Shown: positions 5,913 through 12,918, counted from the stretch's first letter. The stretch is 13,536 nt of DNA from Candidatus Bathyarchaeota archaeon (GCA_003662205.1 QMXQ01000022.1:1-13536), one strand, 5' to 3'. Program-made: numbers and translations. Notes: generated by a model not told the origin, from the sequence alone.

Positions 5913-8825
5913 ATGGTGGACTGGAAGCGGATCGAGGAGAAGTGGCAGAAACGGTGGGCGGATGCGGGGGTCTTCCAGGCTGACCCGGACCCGGAGAAGC
6001 CGAAGTACTACCTGACCGTCGCCTACCCGTACCCCAACTCGCCGCAGCACATCGGCCACGGCAGGACCTACACCCTGACGGATGTCCACGCCCGCTACAG
6101 GCGGATGCAGGGCTATAACGTCCTCTTCCCCATGGCGTGGCACTTCACGGGGACGCCGGTCATCGCCATGGTGGAGCGGCTGAAGGAGAAGGACCCCGAC
6201 CTCCTCGACACCTTCCTCAACCTCTACAACATCCCGGAGGAGCGGTTGCACGAGCTGGAGACGCCGGTCGGCATGGCCCGCTACTTCGCCGAGGAGATCA
6301 AGAACGGGATGCGGCGGATGGGCTTCAGCATCGACTGGCGCCGGGAGTTCACCACCGTCGACGATTACTACCACAAGTTCATCGAGTGGCAGTTCGAGAA
6401 GCTGAGGCAGCGGGGCTACATCACCCAGGGGAGTCATCCCGTCGGCTGGTGCCCCCACTGTGGCAACCCCGTCGGCCAGCACGACACCGTCGGCGACAAG
6501 GAGCCCGAGATCGAGGAGTTCACCGCCATCAAATTCAAGCGTGGCGAGGAGGTCTTCCCCGCGGCGACGCTCAGGCCCGAGACCGTCTTCGGCGTCACCA
6601 ACATGTGGCTCAACCCCGGCGCCGAGTACGTCAGGGCCAGGGTTGACGACGAGACCTGGGTGGTGAGCGCCGACGCCGTCGAGAAGCTGAGGCTCCTCGG
6701 CCACGAGGTCGAGGTCATGGCCCGGTTCCCCGGCTCCGAGCTCGTCGGCGAGAGGCTCACCAACCCCGCCACCGGCGGGGAGATCCCCATCCTGCCCGCC
6801 GACTTCGTCGACCCGGGGAACGCGACGGGCGTCGTCATGTCGGTGCCGGCCCACGCCCCCTACGACTACGCCGCGCTGGAGCAGCTCAAGAGGCAGTCGA
6901 ACAAGGCGCTCCAGGCGCTGGGCCTCAGGCCGGGCGACGTCAAGGCGCTGGAGCCCGTCTCCATCATCGAGCTGCCCGGCTACGGGGAGAGCCCCGCCGT
7001 CGACATCGTCGAGCGGATGGGGATAAGGGAGCAGGACGATCCCCGGCTGGAGGAGGCGACCAGGGAGATCTACAGCCAAGAGTTCCACAACGGCAGGATG
7101 CGGGGGAACACGGGCCAGTACGCGGGGCTCACCGTGGACAAGGCGAAGGAGGCGGTGAAGAGCGACCTCATCGCCGAGGGGAAGGCGACCGTCCTCTACG
7201 AGCTGATGGAGCCCGTCCGATGCCGCTGCGGCACCGACGTCGTCGTCAAGATATTCGAGAACCAGTGGTTCATCGACTACGGCGACCCCGCGTGGAAGCG
7301 CCTCGCCCACGAGAACCTCGACGAGATGGCCATCATACCCCGCGAGCTCAGGTCGGAGTTCGAGAACGTCATCGACTGGCTGAAGAGGAAGGCGTGCGCC
7401 CGGAAGGCGGGGCTGGGGACCAAGCTGCCGTGGGCCCCCGACTGGATCATCGAGGCCCTCTCCGACTCCACCATCTACATGGCCTACTACACCGTCGTCA
7501 AGGGGCTGAACCGGCTGAAGCCGGACCCCGAGGCCCTGAGCGTCCCGTTCTGGGACTACGTCTTCCTCGGCGAGGGGTCCCCGGAGGAGGTCGCTGAGGC
7601 GACCGGCATCCCCGTCAAGGAGCTGGAGGCGCTGCGGGCGGAGTTCACCTACTTCTACCCGCTGGACTGCCGCCACTCGGGCCGCGACCTGATCCCCAAC
7701 CACCTCACCTTCATGATCTTCAACCACGACGCCATCTTCCCGCGCGAACACTGGCCCAGGGGGATCGTGGTCAACGGGAGCGTCCTGATGGAGGGGCAGA
7801 AGATGAGCAAGTCCCTCAACAACATCATCCCCCTGGTGGACGCCATCGACCGCTTCGGCGCCGACCCCCTCAGGCTCGCGCTGATGATCACCGCGGAGCC
7901 CCTGAAGGACGCGGACTTCAGCCAGGACCTGGCCCGATCCATGCAGGAGAACCTGGAGAAGTTCTACGCCAGGGCGATGGAGATCGCCGCGGCCCCCGAC
8001 GAGGAGGCCGAGCTGGAGGAGATCGACCACTGGATGCTGAGCCGCCTCCAGGGCGCCATCAGGGAGGCGACCGACGCCATGGCCGAGATGAAGGTGAGGA
8101 AGACCATCCACGCCGCCCTCTACAACCTCAACCAGGACCTGGACTGGTACCTGCGCCGCGTCGCCGCCCGGAGAAACCAGGAACAGCGTAAACGAGCCGT
8201 CCAACACGTGCTCCGCGCCGTGCTGGAGGCCCAGGTGAAAATGCTGGCGCCCTTCACGCCCCACCTGTGCGAGGAGATCTGGGAGGCGATGGGCGGCGAG
8301 GGCTTCGTCGCCTTCGCCCCCTGGCCGAGGGCCGACGAGGCCTCCATCAGGCCCGACGCCGAGGAGCTGGAGGCCATCGTCCGGGGGAGCCTCGAGGATG
8401 TGCAGAGCATCATCAGGGTGACGGGCATCAAGCCGACCCGCATCCACTTCTACACGGCCACGAGCTGGAAGTGGAAGGTCTACCTGAAGGCACTGGAGCT
8501 GGCGCAGGGGGACGCCCTCGACGTCGGCTCCCTCATCAGGGAGTGCTTCAAGGACGAGGAGCTGAAGGTAAGGGTGAAGGAGGTCCCGGCCTTCGCCCGA
8601 GGCATCGTCGAGGACGTGAAGAGGACGCCGGCGGAGACGGCGAGGCTGCGGCTGGAGATGGGCGTCGTCAACGAGTCGAAGCTCCTGCAGGACGCCGCCG
8701 ACTTCTTCAAGGACGAGTTCGGCTGCGACGTGACCGTCTCAGGGGAGAGCGACCCCTGGATCAGGGACCCGGAGAAGAGAGCCGCTAGGGCCAAACCCTA
8801 CAGGCCCGCCATCTACGTCGAGTAA
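5913..8825 (+). CDS. leuS: Leucyl-tRNA synthetase, archaeal/eukaryotic type
   Basis: A 970-residue class I synthetase that charges tRNA-Leu. The HIGH motif is intact (QHIGHG, H46-H49) inside the YPYPNSP context, and KMSKS is intact at 630-634. Between them lies the CP1 editing domain, with the threonine-rich region near TLRPETVFGVTNMW (about 216-229) and the ATGVVMSVPAHAPYD segment (about 303-317). Possible metal-binding cysteines occur at C180-x2-C183 (WCPHCGNP) and C437-x-C439 (RCRCGTD). The anticodon-binding helical domain and an archaeal-type C-terminal extension follow. Length agrees with archaeal LeuRS (about 930-970). The ATG at 5913 has GAGG nine bases upstream. It lies 81 bp after alaS, with a possible promoter of its own. 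No intein or truncation is seen. Confidence 0.97.
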   Translation: MVDWKRIEEKWQKRWADAGVFQADPDPEKPKYYLTVAYPYPNSPQHIGHGRTYTLTDVHARYRRMQGYNVLFPMAWHFTGTPVIAMVERLKEKDPDLLDTFLNLYNIPEERLHELETPVGMARYFAEEIKNGMRRMGFSIDWRREFTTVDDYYHKFIEWQFEKLRQRGYITQGSHPVGWCPHCGNPVGQHDTVGDKEPEIEEFTAIKFKRGEEVFPAATLRPETVFGVTNMWLNPGAEYVRARVDDETWVVSADAVEKLRLLGHEVEVMARFPGSELVGERLTNPATGGEIPILPADFVDPGNATGVVMSVPAHAPYDYAALEQLKRQSNKALQALGLRPGDVKALEPVSIIELPGYGESPAVDIVERMGIREQDDPRLEEATREIYSQEFHNGRMRGNTGQYAGLTVDKAKEAVKSDLIAEGKATVLYELMEPVRCRCGTDVVVKIFENQWFIDYGDPAWKRLAHENLDEMAIIPRELRSEFENVIDWLKRKACARKAGLGTKLPWAPDWIIEALSDSTIYMAYYTVVKGLNRLKPDPEALSVPFWDYVFLGEGSPEEVAEATGIPVKELEALRAEFTYFYPLDCRHSGRDLIPNHLTFMIFNHDAIFPREHWPRGIVVNGSVLMEGQKMSKSLNNIIPLVDAIDRFGADPLRLALMITAEPLKDADFSQDLARSMQENLEKFYARAMEIAAAPDEEAELEEIDHWMLSRLQGAIREATDAMAEMKVRKTIHAALYNLNQDLDWYLRRVAARRNQEQRKRAVQHVLRAVLEAQVKMLAPFTPHLCEEIWEAMGGEGFVAFAPWPRADEASIRPDAEELEAIVRGSLEDVQSIIRVTGIKPTRIHFYTATSWKWKVYLKALELAQGDALDVGSLIRECFKDEELKVRVKEVPAFARGIVEDVKRTPAETARLRLEMGVVNESKLLQDAADFFKDEFGCDVTVSGESDPWIRDPEKRAARAKPYRPAIYVE

Positions 8826-8857
8826 CCCCCAGCCGCTGACTGAGGCCGACCCTCAAT

Positions 8858-9130
8858 TCACCTGAGGGCGGCGAGCCTCTCTGAGGCCTCCTTCAGCCGC
8901 GCCGCGTCGACTTTGATGAGGGCTATGGCTGTTATGTTCAGCCCGATCTTTCTCGGGTCGAGCAGCGCGATGAAGCGGGTGATCACCCCCTCCCTCCTCA
9001 GCCGCTCCACCCGATATCTCACCATCGACTCCGCAAGCCCCAGCCTCCTCGCTATGGCAGAATAGGATGTCCGACAATCATCCTGAAGGATCTCCAGAAT
9101 CTTGATGTCGACCTCGCTCAGCCCCGGCAA
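8858..9130 (-). CDS. Shortened Lrp/AsnC-type regulator (HTH plus start of RAM domain)
   Basis: A 90-residue protein with the Lrp/AsnC N-terminal DNA-binding domain: LSEVDIKILEILQDDCRTSY (4-23), then the helix-turn-helix ARRLGLAESMVRYRVERLRR and the wing GVITRFIALLDPRKIGL. Only the first strand and helix of the ligand-binding RAM domain follow (TAIALIKVDAARLKEASERLAALR) before a TGA. Typical members have about 140-155 residues. No frame downstream continues the RAM domain; only 32 bp separate the stop from the leuS stop, so the missing part would have to overlap leuS and is not there. I chose the TTG at 9128-9130, with GGGAG six bases before it; a TTG at 9146-9148 would add six residues but lies upstream of the predicted transcription start. 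It may bind DNA as a dimer without the usual octamer and ligand sensing, or be a decaying gene. Confidence 0.75.
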   Translation of the reverse strand: MPGLSEVDIKILEILQDDCRTSYSAIARRLGLAESMVRYRVERLRREGVITRFIALLDPRKIGLNITAIALIKVDAARLKEASERLAALR

Positions 9131-9136
9131 CCTCGA

Positions 9137-9141
9137 CTCCC
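9137..9141 (-). promoter_or_regulatory. Shine-Dalgarno site of the shortened Lrp gene
   Basis: The reverse strand reads GGGAG, six bases before the TTG at 9128-9130. The earlier in-frame TTG at 9146-9148 has no comparable site. Confidence 0.45.
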
Positions 9142-9162
9142 ATCTCAAATGAGGCCGCTTGA

Positions 9163-9172
9163 GGATTTAACC
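9163..9172 (-). promoter_or_regulatory. TATA box of the shortened Lrp gene
   Basis: The reverse strand reads GGTTAAATCC. A start about 26 bp downstream falls near 9141, just after the TTG at 9146-9148 and before the TTG at 9128-9130, which favours the later start codon. The rest of the gap to the transporter gene (9173-9246) shows no gene. Confidence 0.5.
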
Positions 9173-9246
9173 ACCGCGCTGAAAGAAGTTCGCGATCAAA
9201 CCGCCTCAGAAACTTCCTATGTCCTCGTGGGAAATGTTGGTGCGGC

Positions 9247-10041
9247 TTAGGCGCTGACGAGGCCGCTGAGGATGTGGCCGATGTAGTAGGAGACGATGGC
9301 GGTGAGGCCACCCATCAGTAGCATCTCAAGGCCCGCCGTGTACCACCGCTTGGTGATGATCAGCGACCGGGCCGAGCCGACGGCGAAGATGGTAACCGCT
9401 GTGAGGATCACGGCGATGAGGAAGAGACGGGAGTCGGGGATGCTCAGGATGCTCGCCAGCAGGTACGAGAGGAGGGGGATGAGGCCCGCGGCGATGAAGG
9501 CGACGTAGGTGGCGGCCCCGGCCTTCAGCGGGCTCTTGTGCTCCTCGATGATGCCGAGCTCCTCCACCATCATCGTGTCGATCCAGACCTCGCGGTCGCT
9601 GGTGATGACCTCCACGACCCTGTCGAGGTCCTCCCCCTTGAACCCCTTCTGGGCGTATATCTCCCTGATCTCCATCAGCTCGCCCTCGGGCACGTGATCC
9701 ACCTCCCAAGTCTCCCGCTCCCGCTCCTTCCGCTGGAAGTCGAGCTCGGACTTGGTGCCGAGGTAGTTGCCCACCCCCATGCTGAGGCCGTCGGCGAGGA
9801 GGTTCGCGAAGCCGAGGATGAGGATGACGCTCGTCGGCAGGTGGGCGCCGACCACCCCCGAGACGACGGCGAAGGTCGTCACGATGCCGTCGAGGGCGCC
9901 GTATACCATGTCCCCGAGGTACTTCCCCTCCTCCAGCTTGTGCCTCTCCTCGGCGATGGCCTCCGGCGTGTGGGCCTCCTTCGTCTCCTCCAGGTCCCCC
10001 CGCTCGTATGCCTCCCTCGCCTTCCGAAGCCGCTCAGACAT
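9247..10041 (-). CDS. VIT1/CCC1-family iron/manganese transporter
   Basis: A 264-residue membrane protein of the VIT1/CCC1 family, which moves Fe2+ or Mn2+ out of the cytosol, in characterised cases by proton exchange. There is a charged N-terminal stretch (1-40), then TM1 (about 44-66) with the signature YGALDGIVTTFAVVSGVVGA including D51, TM2 (70-92) with M88, a cytosolic Glu-rich metal-binding region (98-168) with E106/E108/E110/E113 and MMVEELGI (157-164), and TM3-TM5 (about 175-197, 204-225, 236-258). These Asp, Met and Glu positions correspond to residues known for metal binding and transport in plant VIT1. In a prokaryote the likely role is metal efflux. The gene has its own TATA box in the divergent region shared with the dimethylargininase-like gene. 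Substrate (Fe versus Mn) cannot be told. Confidence 0.92.
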   Translation of the reverse strand: MSERLRKAREAYERGDLEETKEAHTPEAIAEERHKLEEGKYLGDMVYGALDGIVTTFAVVSGVVGAHLPTSVILILGFANLLADGLSMGVGNYLGTKSELDFQRKERERETWEVDHVPEGELMEIREIYAQKGFKGEDLDRVVEVITSDREVWIDTMMVEELGIIEEHKSPLKAGAATYVAFIAAGLIPLLSYLLASILSIPDSRLFLIAVILTAVTIFAVGSARSLIITKRWYTAGLEMLLMGGLTAIVSYYIGHILSGLVSA

Positions 10042-10062
10042 CCTAGATCGAGGACTACAGGG

Positions 10063-10098
10063 CGCGAGGTCGAGATAAACTTGACGAGATGCCTCGCG
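10063..10098. repeat. Inverted repeat CGCGAGG-N22-CCTCGCG around a TATA box
   Basis: Two perfect 7-bp arms (10063-10069 and 10092-10098) flank the transporter TATA box. The hexamer CGAGAT also occurs twice in direct orientation inside it (10071-10076 and 10085-10090). The right arm ends 5 bp before the divergent TATA box at 10103. The position suits an operator for either or both genes. GC-rich arms can occur by chance in this composition. Confidence 0.45.
10073..10082 (-). promoter_or_regulatory. TATA box of the VIT1/CCC1-type transporter gene
   Basis: The reverse strand reads AAGTTTATCT, predicting a start near 10052 and a leader of about 10 nt. The box lies inside the 22-bp spacer of a 7-bp inverted repeat (see 10063-10098). 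Confidence 0.55.
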
Positions 10099-10102
10099 TG
10101 AA

Positions 10103-10112
10103 AGATTTATCC
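10103..10112 (+). promoter_or_regulatory. TATA box of the dimethylargininase-like gene
   Basis: AGATTTATCC predicts a start near 10134, about 9 nt before the ATG at 10143. This argues against the in-frame ATG at 10089, which lies upstream of the TATA box. Confidence 0.55.
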
Positions 10113-10142
10113 CGGGAAGGACGATGTAGTTTTGGTTCGGAT

Positions 10143-10898
10143 ATGATGCCGAAACATGCCCTCGTTAGGGAGCCGGGAGACCGTTATCCCGGCTGCATAT
10201 CGTCTCACCCCCTCCTACACACGGTCAGCGTGGCCCGTGCCCGCGCACAGCACGCCGAGTACTGCAGGACGCTCTCGGAGTTGGGGATCGAGGTCATCCA
10301 TCTACCTCGCGACGACGAGCGCCCGGACTCCTGCTTCGTGGAGGACAACGCTGTCATCCACGGCAGTAAAGCCCTCATCTGCAGGATGGCTAAGGAGAGC
10401 CGGCGCGGCGAGGAGACCGCCGTCGAGGCGGCCCTCCGCGAATACCTCGAGGTCAGGCGGGCTGAGGCCCCGGCCACGGTGGAGGGCGGGGACGTAATCC
10501 ACCTTCCCGACAGGCTCATCAGCGGGGTCACCGAGCGGACGAACCGGGAGGGCGTCGCCCAGATGGAGGCGTGGCTCGGCGTCCCCGTGGAGACCATCGT
10601 CGACCCCGGCATCGTCCACCTCAAGAGCTACGTGACCTACCTCGGCGGCGACACCATGATCGCCACTAGGGCGTACGCGGATCACCCCGTCCTGGAGGGG
10701 TTCAACGTTCTCGTGGTTCCCGACGAGGAGTGGTACGCCGCCAACACCCTCGCCCTCGGCGACACCGTGCTGATGCCCAGCGGCCGCCCCCGCGCCCACG
10801 CCTTGGTGCGGGAGGCCGGCTTCGACGTGGTGCCCCTGGACGTGAGCGAGTTCGAAAAATGCGAGGGCGCTCTCACCTGCCTCTCCCTCCTGTTCTAG
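10143..10898 (+). CDS. Dimethylarginine dimethylaminohydrolase (dimethylargininase)-like protein
   Basis: A 251-residue amidinotransferase-fold hydrolase closest by eye to DDAH, which converts methylated arginines to citrulline and methylamines. It begins (M)MPKHALVREPG and contains FVEDNAV (65-71), VEGGDVI with E114, PGIVHLKSYVTYL with H159, and the C-terminal LTCLSL with C246. These fit the Glu-His-Cys catalytic set of bacterial DDAH (114, 162 and 249 in the Pseudomonas enzyme, from memory). Length matches the family (about 255). I chose ATG 10143 because the TATA box and family N-terminus both exclude the ATG at 10089. No arginine deiminase operon (carbamate kinase, ornithine transcarbamylase, antiporter) is present, so use on free methylarginine, arginine or another guanidino compound is open. 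Convergent with the next gene, 9 bp apart. Confidence 0.88.
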   Translation: MMPKHALVREPGDRYPGCISSHPLLHTVSVARARAQHAEYCRTLSELGIEVIHLPRDDERPDSCFVEDNAVIHGSKALICRMAKESRRGEETAVEAALREYLEVRRAEAPATVEGGDVIHLPDRLISGVTERTNREGVAQMEAWLGVPVETIVDPGIVHLKSYVTYLGGDTMIATRAYADHPVLEGFNVLVVPDEEWYAANTLALGDTVLMPSGRPRAHALVREAGFDVVPLDVSEFEKCEGALTCLSLLF

Positions 10899-10907
10899 CT
10901 CAGACCC

Positions 10908-11306
10908 TTATCCGAGGCTGCGCTGGGCGAGCTCATCCCAGGCCCCGTCGATGACCGCCTCGACGACCACGCCCTTCTCCACGGTCACCCGCATCAGGTG
11001 GGGCGTGATCACCTGGGCGAGCACCATGCCGGTCCTGTCGCCGTAACCGGAGTGGCGGCACTCGAAGGAGATGGAGACCTCCCAGGTCCAGGGGCTTCGT
11101 ACCGTCTCGACCTTCACGACCTGAACGGAGGCGGGGATTCCGTCGAACCTGAAGGTGGGAGCGCCCCGCATATAGCTCAGGGCGACCTCGACGGCCGTCT
11201 CCTCGGTGTAGGATACCCCCGGGTTCAGCTGCCAGACAACGAGGGATGTCAAGGGGAAGAAGCCCGCCACGATCAGCGCAAGCACAACGCTCACCTTCAT
11301 ATCCAT
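10908..11306 (-). CDS. Small membrane-anchored or secreted hypothetical protein
   Basis: A 132-residue protein with one N-terminal hydrophobic segment (about 4-26) after MDMK, acting as a signal anchor or uncleaved signal peptide, and an extracytoplasmic domain of about 105 residues. That domain has alternating strands and the conserved-looking stretch CRHSGYGDRTGMVLAQVITP followed by HLMRVTVEKGVV and a C-terminal AVIDGAWDE. From memory, proteins with a GYGDRTG..LAQVITPH core recur in archaeal genomes without known function; I cannot verify this here. I chose ATG 11306 because AGGTGGTGA lies five bases before it; a GTG at 11318 lies within that Shine-Dalgarno. The gene has its own TATA box and convergent orientation to the dimethylargininase-like gene, so no functional link is implied. 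Confidence 0.75.
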   Translation of the reverse strand: MDMKVSVVLALIVAGFFPLTSLVVWQLNPGVSYTEETAVEVALSYMRGAPTFRFDGIPASVQVVKVETVRSPWTWEVSISFECRHSGYGDRTGMVLAQVITPHLMRVTVEKGVVVEAVIDGAWDELAQRSLG

Positions 11307-11311
11307 ACCAT

Positions 11312-11320
11312 TCACCACCT
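11312..11320 (-). promoter_or_regulatory. Shine-Dalgarno site of the small membrane-anchored protein
   Basis: The reverse strand reads AGGTGGTGA, a near-complete match to the archaeal consensus AGGAGGTGA, five bases before the ATG at 11304-11306. It sets the start there rather than at the GTG 11316-11318. Confidence 0.65.
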
Positions 11321-11339
11321 AAAGGACGCAGCTCGACAA

Positions 11340-11348
11340 GTATAATAC
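11340..11348 (-). promoter_or_regulatory. TATA box of the small membrane-anchored protein gene
   Basis: The reverse strand reads GTATTATAC, predicting a start near 11318. Inverted repeats lie directly upstream of it (11351-11387). Confidence 0.6.
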
Positions 11349-11350
11349 CA

Positions 11351-11404
11351 CTGTTTAGAACAGCGGTGGGACCGGTTACACAACCGGCTATTCCGGTTTT
11401 AGAA
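11351..11404. repeat. Cluster of two inverted repeats and a direct repeat upstream of a promoter
   Basis: CTGTT-TAG-AACAG (11351-11363) and CCGGTT-ACAC-AACCGG (11372-11387) are both perfect. A third CCGGTT lies at 11393-11398, and TTTAGAA occurs twice (11354-11360 and 11398-11404). They sit immediately upstream of the TATA box of the membrane-anchored protein gene and downstream of the amidohydrolase gene. They fall after, not before, the oligo-T tract on the transcribed strand, so an intrinsic terminator is unlikely; regulator binding is more plausible. Confidence 0.5.
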
Positions 11405-11407
11405 TCC

Positions 11408-11415
11408 AAAAAAAA
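11408..11415 (-). terminator. Oligo-T terminator of the M20 amidohydrolase gene
   Basis: Eight A on the + strand, read as T8 on the transcribed strand, 14 bp after the stop codon. A U-tract of this length near a stop codon is the usual archaeal termination signal; no hairpin directly precedes it. Confidence 0.65.
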
Positions 11416-11429
11416 GAGAGGGAAGCCGC

Positions 11430-12845
11430 CTACTCCAGCTGGTGGAGGGGTGGCTTCAGGTCGGCGGGGATCGGAGGCTTGTAGACGCGGCCGCCGAGCC
11501 GCTCCTTCCACTCCTCCCGTGCCTTCTTCAGGAGCTCCGGCTTCGTCAGCAGGTCGAGGGCGGAGGCGGCGATGACCTTCGAGGCGAAGATCAGCGACTT
11601 GTGGCCGATGCTCGTCCCCGTCTGGGCGGTGAACTGCCAGCTGTGCCCCGGCGTCCCCAGGATGCAGCAGGTGGTGCTGAACTCCATCGTCGGCGTCACC
11701 CAGCTCACGTCGGAGACGTCGGTGGAGCCCGCCATCACCATCCCCTCGTTCCAGGCGTCCAGGACCCGCTCGTCGAAGAGTTCATCCAGCATCTTCTCCC
11801 ACCCCGGCCGCTTCGATTTCCGCAGGGACTCCTTCTTCTGCTCCGGCGGGATCGACTCGTTCAGCTCCCTCGCGAACTCCAGCTCCTCCGTGTGCTTCGG
11901 CGCGCCGATCTCCCGCATGTTCGAGACCACCAGCTCGCTCAGCGTCTTGTTCGGCAGCAGATTGTAGCAGCCCGTCAGGAACTCCACCCTGTGGGTCGTC
12001 CTCGCCATCAGGTCTGCGCCGTCCGCGATCCTCAACACCCACTCGTATATCTGCTCCACCTGCTCCCGCTCCGGCGCCCGCACATAGTACCAGGTGCGGA
12101 CATAGGGCGGAACCACGTTGGGCTCGTGGCCGCCGTCCTCGATGATGTAGTGGATGCGGGCCTCCTGGATGACGTGCTCCCTCATGTAGTTGACGCCGAC
12201 GTTCATCAGCTCAGCCGCGTCCAGGGCGCTCCGGCCCTGCTCGGGGGAGCCGGCGGCGTGGGAGGCGGCGCCGTAGAAGTGGAACTTCACGGAGTTCATG
12301 GCGTTGCTGCTCCCGATGCCGGCGGTGTTCGCGGACCCCGGATGGTGGCTGAGGACCGCGTCGACGCCGTCGAAGAGACCGTCCCTGACCATGAACACCT
12401 TGCCGACGAGGGTTTCCTCCGCCGGGCACCCGTAGAACTTGACGGTGCCCTGGATGCCAGCCTCTTCCAGGGCGACCTTGACTGCGATGGCTCCCGCCAT
12501 CCCCGACGTGCCGTGGATGTTATGGCCGCATCCGTGGCCCGGTGCGCCCTCCTTCAACGGCTCCTTATAGGGCACGGGTTTTTGGGATAGGCCGGGAAGA
12601 GCGTCGAGCTCTCCGAGGATGCCGATGACGGGCTTCCCGCTGCCCCAGGTGGCGACGAAGGCCGTCGGCATACCCGCCACGCCCCGCTCCACCCTGAAGC
12701 CGTGCTTCTCGATCTCCTTGGAGAGCAGTTTGGCGGTCTCGTGCTCGAGGAGGCCGACCTCAGCTAGCTCCCAGATCTTGTCGCTGATCTCGATGATCCG
12801 CTTCTCGTTCTCATCGATCCAGCTCAAGGCGACATCTTTCGACAT
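11430..12845 (-). CDS. M20-family amidohydrolase, AbgB-like
   Basis: A 471-residue metallohydrolase of the M20D/AbgB group, related to aminobenzoyl-glutamate utilization protein B, which cleaves amide bonds of N-acyl amino acids or p-aminobenzoyl-glutamate. Seen in order: GILGELDALPG (75-85), the metal-site motif GHGCGHNIHG (103-112) with C106 and H108, CPAEE (140-144), the dimerisation/lid insert with FYGAASHAAGSPE, and the C-terminal GSTDVSDVSW typical of AbgB. Length matches E. coli AbgB (481). The ATG at 12843-12845 is chosen because the TATA box at 12878 excludes an in-frame ATG 51 codons earlier. AbgB works with AbgA and the transporter AbgT in E. coli; neither is present here, so a general amidohydrolase role is more likely. 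Divergent from the winged-helix gene. Confidence 0.92.
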   Translation of the reverse strand: MSKDVALSWIDENEKRIIEISDKIWELAEVGLLEHETAKLLSKEIEKHGFRVERGVAGMPTAFVATWGSGKPVIGILGELDALPGLSQKPVPYKEPLKEGAPGHGCGHNIHGTSGMAGAIAVKVALEEAGIQGTVKFYGCPAEETLVGKVFMVRDGLFDGVDAVLSHHPGSANTAGIGSSNAMNSVKFHFYGAASHAAGSPEQGRSALDAAELMNVGVNYMREHVIQEARIHYIIEDGGHEPNVVPPYVRTWYYVRAPEREQVEQIYEWVLRIADGADLMARTTHRVEFLTGCYNLLPNKTLSELVVSNMREIGAPKHTEELEFARELNESIPPEQKKESLRKSKRPGWEKMLDELFDERVLDAWNEGMVMAGSTDVSDVSWVTPTMEFSTTCCILGTPGHSWQFTAQTGTSIGHKSLIFASKVIAASALDLLTKPELLKKAREEWKERLGGRVYKPPIPADLKPPLHQLE

Positions 12846-12877
12846 ATCAGATCCGAATCTAACCTCTCCTCGAAGGG

Positions 12878-12886
12878 GTATAAAAC
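12878..12886 (-). promoter_or_regulatory. TATA box of the M20 amidohydrolase gene
   Basis: The reverse strand reads GTTTTATAC, predicting a start near 12855 and a leader of about 10 nt. The Shine-Dalgarno before the ATG is weak, as expected for short-leader archaeal messages. Confidence 0.65.
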
Positions 12887-12918
12887 CCTCATAGATGGCT
12901 GCGGCGAGGATGCCGGGT

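Noticed and set aside
5904..8447. Very long open frame antisense to leuS
   Set aside because: Same cause: stop codons are rare opposite GC-rich codons. The translation is low-complexity Asp/Gly/Val/Leu-rich and shows no family.
9185..9216. GAAGTT...AACTTC inverted repeat between the transporter and Lrp genes
   Set aside because: Arms are only 6 bp with a 20-bp spacer and not placed against a promoter element; too weak to report as an operator.
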